From NCBI GenBank assembly GCA_018257865.1, contig JAEUBA010000011.1:248001-312000 (forward strand): DNA of 64,000 nucleotides. Direction: 5' to 3'. How positions within the stretch are numbered: the first letter of the stretch is position 1; each line of letters starts with the position of its first letter. Source of the stretch: Stereocaulon alpinum. Taxonomy: Eukaryota > Ascomycota > Lecanoromycetes > Lecanorales > Stereocaulaceae. A program made the translations under genes and the position numbers. This document shows, piece by piece, positions 57,322 to 64,000 of this stretch. The notes under the pieces were generated by a model that had not been told where the DNA came from, did no database searches, and saw only the letters and a program-made list of their open reading frames with translations.

Positions 57322-58900
57322 CTTCTGAAGATACCCCCGGAGAGGTTGCCCTAGGCGACTCTCAGTAACTTAGATAGCAGACTCGCTCGCGCAGAGATCC
57401 CCGTGTACCCTGCGTTGTAGTTATCCCAATGTCTGCCCAGGGCGTACTCTGAAGCGCCCAGTCCCCAGGCCCCTAACGACCCATATCTATGGGTTGTACA
57501 GTACTCTAGCATTGACGCGAAATGAGCCATCTTAGGCCGATCTTATTCAATGGACGATAGAGTATCGGTCGATATGTAAGGCATGGGGACTTGGGGATTG
57601 CTACGCTGTGTTCTCATATGCTGATTCAGTGTAGGTAGGGGGATAGTTCTAAGCTTTGCTATAATTATTTTCCTTTGTAGGCTTACAGTCCCATATGTAT
57701 TTCGCGAGAGGGCGACGATTAGAAGGATTCATTTCTATTTTTGAGTTTAGTTTTGTTGGTCGTATGAGTCCGTTGAGTGTCCTCCGCTGCTTGGTGGTGA
57801 GCTGGAGGTATGAAGTAGACAGACAGTACTGCTAGATGGGGAGGATGGTTGGGTTTATGCTGAGCTTGCTCAGTTTCGGTCATGGCTTGAGCGCCTTGGG
57901 ATGTCGAGTTTGCACTTTGGTGATGATTGTTCTTCCGCCTTATAGACGACTTTGTTGTTTTTATTGTATAGTCGGTGGCTGTATGTGTTTTGTAGCTGCA
58001 GTTGGTGTTTTGGTCTCTTCGGTGAGGTGTTGGAGTTTGAAGTGTTGTTGTTATTATGTATTGTTTTTTAAGGCTACGAGGTTCTCGATGTTCGAGAATT
58101 TGAGAATATTGAGCATAGAATCAATGTCATTCTAGTGGAAAGAATACACACTGTTGTACCGCAAGCTAGTCCTCGTCGTTCATGGTCATATTGGCGCTGG
58201 TACCTACGGTCAGGGTCTCGGTGGAGAGGCGGAAGAGTAATGTAAGCTTTTGACAACTCAGTTAAGGCTCATTTGGGGTCACTGCTTGGTGATAGCGAGG
58301 AGATGGGGTAATACGGTACTCTATTGGGTAATGTAGTGTCTAGTCTAGGTGTTGTATACTCCTCTAATATCAGGTTATCCGAAGGTACGCTCCCTTGTTA
58401 GAGAACCGCAGATTCCCCTAGGAAAGATGCTAGCTAATGCTTGACCTGTGTCTTCTATGAGATATCTCACACGTTGGCGCTAAGTGTACGATTGCAAAGT
58501 CCTGTCTACACTAGCTGTTCTTGTCAGTGGCGACAGGTCACTCACCGACGCCTACATATGCTATTCGCATTTATCGGGAATTCGATTTTTCTAACAGCTT
58601 ATAGGAATATTCAAAAGGGAGCCCTTTCTGAGCAATAGGATGCAGGTTGCAGCTGCGAACATGTTCAGCCAAGAAAACTTTGCCATCCTAAGTATACCTA
58701 AGTCGTTCTCATTATCTATAAACTTGCTAAAACCTCCAGGCAAACTCTTGAAGACGCTCGAGTCCAGCATACGACTGATACCAGTGGGTAAGTACTTATC
58801 GTCTCGATCCATAGAACTATAAGAACTCTACTGGGATGGAGGATTGGAGAATTTAGAAGATTTCGATGGCTAAATTTGATAATAGGACTATTAGCGATTA

Positions 58901-60556
58901 CTACTCGCTGCTTATGGTATTCATGAGTGATCTCAAAGCGTATGAAGTAATGTGAAAGACCTTGAGCCCGCCTAAAAACCTCGGAAATAGGAAAGAAAAT
59001 AGGTCTAATGTACTTTCGCTTTTGAAAGGCCGCCATCTCGCAATAGACTCAAGATTAGGTCGCAAAGAAGTCGTGTAAGATTGTCCGTCATGGGTTTGGA
59101 AAACAATGTCTATGACCTCGGGAGAGCTTGCCACTACAAAGTGGCTGAAGGGATCGACTTTCAAATCGCCAACTGGCTGCCAGTCCCAATCCAGCTCTGG
59201 CGAAGTCCAGGAAGTAGTCCATGCTCGGTAATCTTGGTCAGTAATGAAAGCAGACCATGTGTTGCTAGACGTAGCTACAACTTCAATGGAAGTAAATCGG
59301 TCTGCCAAACGATCGGCTACGGACATCCATGGGCTCCACTCTATATTCCCTGACTGCTTGTTTGATGAGGCAATGAAGATACTTCCGTCGTCGTTTGCGG
59401 CAAGTAATTCTAATACGTCGCCTTGTTTTCGAAGCGGCGTGAATCGTACGAAAGCCAAAATTATTAAGTCTCCGATCACGTGCCATCCTCTATCAATGCC
59501 CTTTCTCAAATCGTATATCAAAGTCCATACACGACAGTCGTATCCTACAACAAAAGCCTCCACCTGTTCATCCGCTATAGATATCAAGGTGAGAGGGCTG
59601 TAGTGCTTGTTGGTTGGAGAGACACTTTCGACTTGCCTCCATGTATGGTGATGGTTCCAGCCGACTTGCCCCACAATGATGTAGAGTCTACCGTTTGGGT
59701 CCATTACACCTACAACTAAGGTCTCTTTCCATGTAGATACAACACTAACGCTAGTGTGCTTTCCCACCTCAAGATCGCCGAGCCTTTGCCAGCGCGTCGT
59801 CTTTTGTTGATTCAATTCCTCCAACGGAAAGACGTATACCGCACCATCAGAACCAGCAGCGCAGGCATCGAAACGGCCGTGCGCCATAGGGATGACAGCG
59901 ACTTCATATCCCCTGATGGTCACGTCGCTATCTGTGTCGCTGGTGATACTGCTCGAATCTGAGGAGCGTTGAACAAGATTGTTGCCCGCGACATCACCCT
60001 CACCAACGTCTACAAGCTCTGCTGTCTCGCTAGTGGCTTCGGTCGGTCCAGAAGTGCTCGCATCCTCGTATTGTTGCTCAAGAATGTTACCAGCGACAGT
60101 ATCCAGGTACTCTTTCGATACCACGAAGCCAGTCGCTTGGTGATATGTCAAGATCTGTACATAGTTCCTCAGAGTCACAACGACCTTGTCAATCTTCTTT
60201 TCATTCCTCACACTCGAGAAAGCCTTCATCCATCGATTCCACGACGAGTCACCAGTCGCTGGCAGGACTTTGGCCAAGATAGCATCCAGTACCTCAACCT
60301 GTTCTACGCAGCTCTCAACAACCGGTTCCAGCGCCTGCTGTGTGTTCTTGCTAATGTCTCCTTTCTCCGCTTGGCGCTTTGTCCTTCGAAGAATGTCGAC
60401 GAGGAGGGGTAGCTCGGTTTTGATAGCCCTAAAGGTCTCTGGCACTTCTTTGACGTTGGTGTTGAATTCCTTCATCCGCTCGAATATTCTCGTACCGTGC
60501 GCGACGAATTGGGAGATGGCTGCGACGAGCCCCACAATGGCAAATGCTTCGGCCAT
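58901..60556 (-). CDS. SesA-like (NACHT-NTPase N-terminal type) domain fused to a lectin-like beta-propeller
   Basis: An intronless minus-strand frame; the ATG at 60556 is used because the frame beyond it has no ATG. The product is 551 residues. Residues 1-~140 (MAEAFAIVGLVAAISQFVAH, KEVPETFRAIKTELPLLVDI) match the helical N-terminal domain that precedes NACHT or related NTPases in many fungal NLR-like proteins (SesA type). Usually an NTPase follows; here there is none. After a Ser/Asp-rich linker (~160-212), residues ~215-515 show 40-50-residue repeats with WQRLGDLEVG, WHVIGDLII, WSPWMSV and WQPVGDLKVD motifs, typical of fucose-lectin/PLL-like beta-propellers. The last ~35 residues are hydrophobic and may be unspliced intron or extra sequence. 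A sensing role in non-self recognition is inferred from the domain families only. Confidence 0.75.
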   Translation of the reverse strand: MAEAFAIVGLVAAISQFVAHGTRIFERMKEFNTNVKEVPETFRAIKTELPLLVDILRRTKRQAEKGDISKNTQQALEPVVESCVEQVEVLDAILAKVLPATGDSSWNRWMKAFSSVRNEKKIDKVVVTLRNYVQILTYHQATGFVVSKEYLDTVAGNILEQQYEDASTSGPTEATSETAELVDVGEGDVAGNNLVQRSSDSSSITSDTDSDVTIRGYEVAVIPMAHGRFDACAAGSDGAVYVFPLEELNQQKTTRWQRLGDLEVGKHTSVSVVSTWKETLVVGVMDPNGRLYIIVGQVGWNHHHTWRQVESVSPTNKHYSPLTLISIADEQVEAFVVGYDCRVWTLIYDLRKGIDRGWHVIGDLIILAFVRFTPLRKQGDVLELLAANDDGSIFIASSNKQSGNIEWSPWMSVADRLADRFTSIEVVATSSNTWSAFITDQDYRAWTTSWTSPELDWDWQPVGDLKVDPFSHFVVASSPEVIDIVFQTHDGQSYTTSLRPNLESIARWRPFKSESTLDLFSFLFPRFLGGLKVFHITSYALRSLMNTISSE

Positions 60557-63500
60557 TCGGACGGAGTGCAAATGGTTAATGTCGAGGTCACTGCATGTGT
60601 CTGAATACTGACATTGGGCAGGCTGAGACCTTGGCGGTCTTCGAGATAGAGGATAAGGCTAACAGAATACTTTTTCGTGTTTCGCATACAGGCTGTAAAC
60701 CATTGTGCAAGCGAGCATTGTTCCGTAAGCAAAGCTTGCTACTGCTGCGTAGACCATGTGCGCAGGTTGACTGTGGAGGACGTAGTAGGTCGAAATCAAT
60801 AGTTCGTTATCATAAGATGGGCGACGCTTGCGCTAAATATCTTAGTGTGCCAAGACAGTAACCCTAGCCCTAGTAGAGCCGAGGGCTCGGGTGACTTAAC
60901 GGAGCCCCTAATTCCTGCTACTCGACAACTATTCAACATCATGCCGATATCGATTCTTCTACACCAACACACCCATCTCTAATTCAAAGATGATTATCTT
61001 TGACGACTCTAGGCTATCGTTACATCAATCATGATCTACGTATTGACCATCTTAGCCTCGCACGGAACATGATCCAGAGTCGCTTCTGGCTCGATTACTT
61101 CGTACGCTCTGGCCTTACCGAGTAGATACAGCCACATTCCGGATCGACAACGTGACAACCTCCTACGTTGCATCTAGGCATCTGATTATAGATATTTCGT
61201 CAAAGTCTATCTGCATGAGACCATCAGATACTCGAGTATTACTACTGTTGTCCAGACCCAGCCTTGGAAATGTACTAATATGGGTTTAGCCAGCCATAGA
61301 ATGCTAGACAACCACATATTTGAGCCTTTTGATCTTACGTTCACGAAATATGTATGCTACCCCTCGACTTCCTCTACCTACCCTCCCTTCTTCCAGTCAC
61401 AATCGTTGTCCCACTCTTCGCCTCCAGTGTCTCCTACGTTATAGCCAACGTCCAAGACTTGGATCTCTTCTTCTATTTTTATAGCTCTGGAGATAGAATT
61501 GAGTACCTACCGCCATTGTCAATAGTCCACGTCCCACAATGGCCCCTTCCACAGAGAAGTATCTCAATGTGGTACTCGATTTCCAAATACACTGAAAGAA
61601 TCAGCCAAATGTCAACAATTCCATCATGGCAGAGGTAAAGAGCTCTTTCGTTTCCCAATACATCTGAGAGTTCTTACCAGCGTCTACACCTCTGACCTTG
61701 AGCTCTATTGGTTGTCGTTCCGTCACTTTCTATGCTCCGTACGATGGAGCGTTTCGGCCCGCCAACAGGTGGTTCAAGTCCTCAAATATGTGCTCTTTCG
61801 CAATCAAAAATGAAGTTCTGCAGCTAACAAAGAAAGAAGGACAACCGGACTCGTTTCATATTTGAGCTACTGTGCGCACATGGGGCGAATGGTATTCTCA
61901 CAAATGGAACGTGGCGTGTGAAGAATTAGTCAAACACCTGAAATGACGAGGGGCAAGGTATGTGGCGCTTCTGAAACAGATGTGCATAGAACAACCGATC
62001 ATAGGATAATCCTTACAAAGCGCTAGCCTTTCCGACTCTCTTTATGGACGTTTCATCAGCCATGGGTTGCTCGGTCTTTGATAATGGCGTTGAATCCAGG
62101 TATCGACCGGTGTCAACAGACTGCTGTGAGCGTCATCCTTACATTAACGAACTAGCTTCAAGCGCTTGCGAGATCTAATGCTGCCTGCGGACAGTAGTCC
62201 TCATCAGTTCAAGAGACCAAATCTATGCGGACACCAGTGCAGATGTGGAGCAGAGTCGATTGGATCATAGGAGAAAGAACATCGCACCCGCTACGACGAA
62301 GTGAGTTTTCGCGAGGTGTACGGAGACTACAATGAACGCCTCCACCTAGACAGTCCCCGCAGTCTCAAATGAGTAAGCACAGTGGCATATCCATCTCGCA
62401 TTCCTACTTCCTCGCCTCATCACGATGCTGTCAATATGCACCCTTCAAGCCAAGACCTTCCCGTCGGCACACTTCAATCTCGACTGCTCATTCATGTTCT
62501 GAAATATCCCAAACATACTTCTGCCGCGTACTCTCCCAGTAAATGCCAAGCTATCCTATCCTACATCTTTCCAAGCAAAAGTTGAAATGATCAAATACAG
62601 TGACGGGAAGTCTTCGGACTTCAATCTAATACGCGCATGATGAAATGATCAAGGCAGTACCATCAATACGTTCTTAACGGACTCACTATTCATCTTGCTG
62701 ACACCGACCACGGAAGATGGATCCACACAAGACTTAGGGAATGTGGAGCCATTGCCTCATACGTCATCAATAAAGCTACCCAAGTCTTGCGACACGGTAT
62801 GGATCATGCTTCCGCTGTCGGGCTCCATGCCTCGATTGAGACGCTTGGCGGTGGTGTAGTGAGCTCTTGGGATATGTTGGATCGCTTCCGAGGAGCTGGG
62901 AGAGACGAAGGAGGAAGCTCCACCGTCAGCCTAAACATCGGCTGACACTTTGGATATTGTCAGAGCTGCACTGAATCAGGTCAATGGCCCAGTCAGCGCG
63001 CGTCTGCTTTATGCACGGAGACGCAGGCCGCTAGTTGATGGGTCCAGATTCGCTGTGGAGAGCTGCCAGGTACTTGTGTTGGTACTGGGTGCACCCATCG
63101 AGAAGCCTGGGATTGAAGCAATGCCAATAGCTTGGTGTCCTGGGTAGAGATACAATCCCAGGCGTCGACTGAAAAGAAAGATTGAATGCTCCGAAAACAT
63201 GCCTGGCAACACAACACCCAAACTCCGCCCCCATCATCTCAATTAAACCCCTCACACCACCTCCTCAAGCCACACCCTCCCTCTTTAGTATGCCCCACCA
63301 ACTGCGCGCCAAGAACCCGTATCATGATTCATGAATTCGCAAAACCAGCCGCTCCCTCATTCGCAACAAGAATGGCATGCAACCTCGTATGAACGTCAAT
63401 TAATCCATACACCCCATAAAAACTCTCGACGTCGCGCGCATTTGTTGGACAAGTATCAATGCCTCACCCAAAAACCCCATCACCATCAACAGAATGCGCT

Positions 63501-64000
63501 CCAAATCCCGAACAACAGACGAAAATATCCCTATCCCATCGACCGCTGAACACCTCGCTGCAGGGACTAATTTCTGGCTCCCTTAGGGTCGCAATATCTA
63601 CCAGATCCACTTAGAGTCGAGCCTTTAGTTCTACAAGTCTTGCTGAATAATCTGAACCTAAAAGAAACGAATCTCACCATAGTGTTGTATAACGGCAAAA
63701 TTTGATGTTCTTTACCAAGCAACGATGTTTTTGGTCAGCGGTCGATGGGATACCACTGATACTACTAGACTGAAGCAAACCACCACAATTCAAAGATTCG
63801 GGAATCCCATACTGGCTGTCTCCTTTCCATGGCTCAGGTGTTGAGAATGGTGGGTTAACATATACATTGCCAGTAGGGTGTCTCGGACTGGTGTATGTTG
63901 TTGAAGATGGATTGAGCGTTGTGTTCTTGGCAAACGCAGTCTAGGCTTATTCAGCTTTCAGCATTGGTACCTACAATGGAGTTCCCGTCATGGTCATCCT
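60557..64000. other. 3.4-kb gene-poor end of window
   Basis: No intact gene recognised apart from the repeat at 60827-60873. Two weak candidates exist. A two-exon plus-strand reading (61354-~61634 joined to ~61682-61815) has consistent splice sites but no family. An ATG-less, stop-free stretch at 62649-62945 has protein-like composition. Both could be relics. The final ~700 bases show nothing recognisable. Confidence 0.5.
60827..60873. repeat. Dispersed ~46-bp repeat, copy 2
   Basis: Second copy of the sequence at 57275-57321, same orientation, ending in CCCTAGCCCTAG. The two copies flank the SesA/propeller gene. Confidence 0.6.

Larger units (their letters stand above)
56942..58900. other. 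2-kb gene-poor stretch
   Basis: No protein gene recognised; frames are short and G/T-rich around 57830-58080. It contains the tRNA-like relic at 57165-57233 and one copy of the ~46-bp repeat at 57275-57321, listed separately. Confidence 0.5.

Noticed and set aside
61354..61815. Two-exon hydrophobic reading with good splice signals (61634/61682)
   Set aside because: Both exons lack any recognisable family; the junction phase fits but could be chance. Mentioned only in the gap description.

Overview
The window is nuclear DNA from a filamentous ascomycete (Pezizomycotina). Genes sit on both strands with no operons. Most carry short introns of 45-90 bases with GT..AG ends and recognisable branch points (CTGAC, CTAAC). 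Several gene families are specific to filamentous fungi: an AspB/Cdc3 septin, a filamentous-fungal chitin synthase, a long-linker Mia40, a tungstate-binding-protein-like gene, a SesA-type N-terminal domain and F-box proteins of a Leotiomycetes/Dothideomycetes style. The class is my inference and is not proven by the sequence. Exon boundaries were placed by eye from frame, splice signals and recalled family conservation.

Layout. 0-9 kb: 3' part of a PH-domain protein, a coiled-coil protein, a Tos4-like FHA protein, and a peroxisomal 3-ketoacyl-CoA thiolase with a PTS2 signal. 9.6-16.6 kb is accessory and decaying: a tungstate-binding-like gene broken by one stop codon, a small secreted protein, two broken F-box genes and one intact F-box gene. 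16.9-31.3 kb is mostly housekeeping: thiamine pyrophosphokinase, Mia40, an OM14-like outer-membrane protein, the SNARE Bos1, a small membrane protein, a septin and a Pom33-like nucleoporin. A 3.5-kb gap without a recognised gene lies at 17.8-21.3 kb. 33-41 kb: a Cys-rich secreted protein, a SulP/STAS anion transporter, a pepsin-fold protein lacking the usual catalytic motifs, and an SDR oxidoreductase. 41.2-44.7 kb is gene-poor and holds a degenerate tandem-repeat array. 44.7-57 kb: Upf2, a chitin synthase and an Hsp110/Hsp88 chaperone. 57-64 kb is gene-poor around one unusual gene that joins a SesA-like death-fold-type N-terminal domain directly to a lectin-like beta-propeller.

The housekeeping genes cover separate functions: fatty-acid beta-oxidation, thiamine diphosphate synthesis, mitochondrial import, ER-Golgi fusion, mRNA surveillance, cell wall and protein folding. 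They form no pathway cluster and I see no secondary-metabolite cluster. The most unusual items are the SesA/propeller fusion (58.9-60.6 kb), which is bracketed by two copies of a diverged ~46-bp repeat; a possible 2-nt micro-exon in the OM14-like gene; the pepsin-fold protein with replaced DTG motifs; a stop-free in-frame intron in Hsp88; and the F-box decay cluster.
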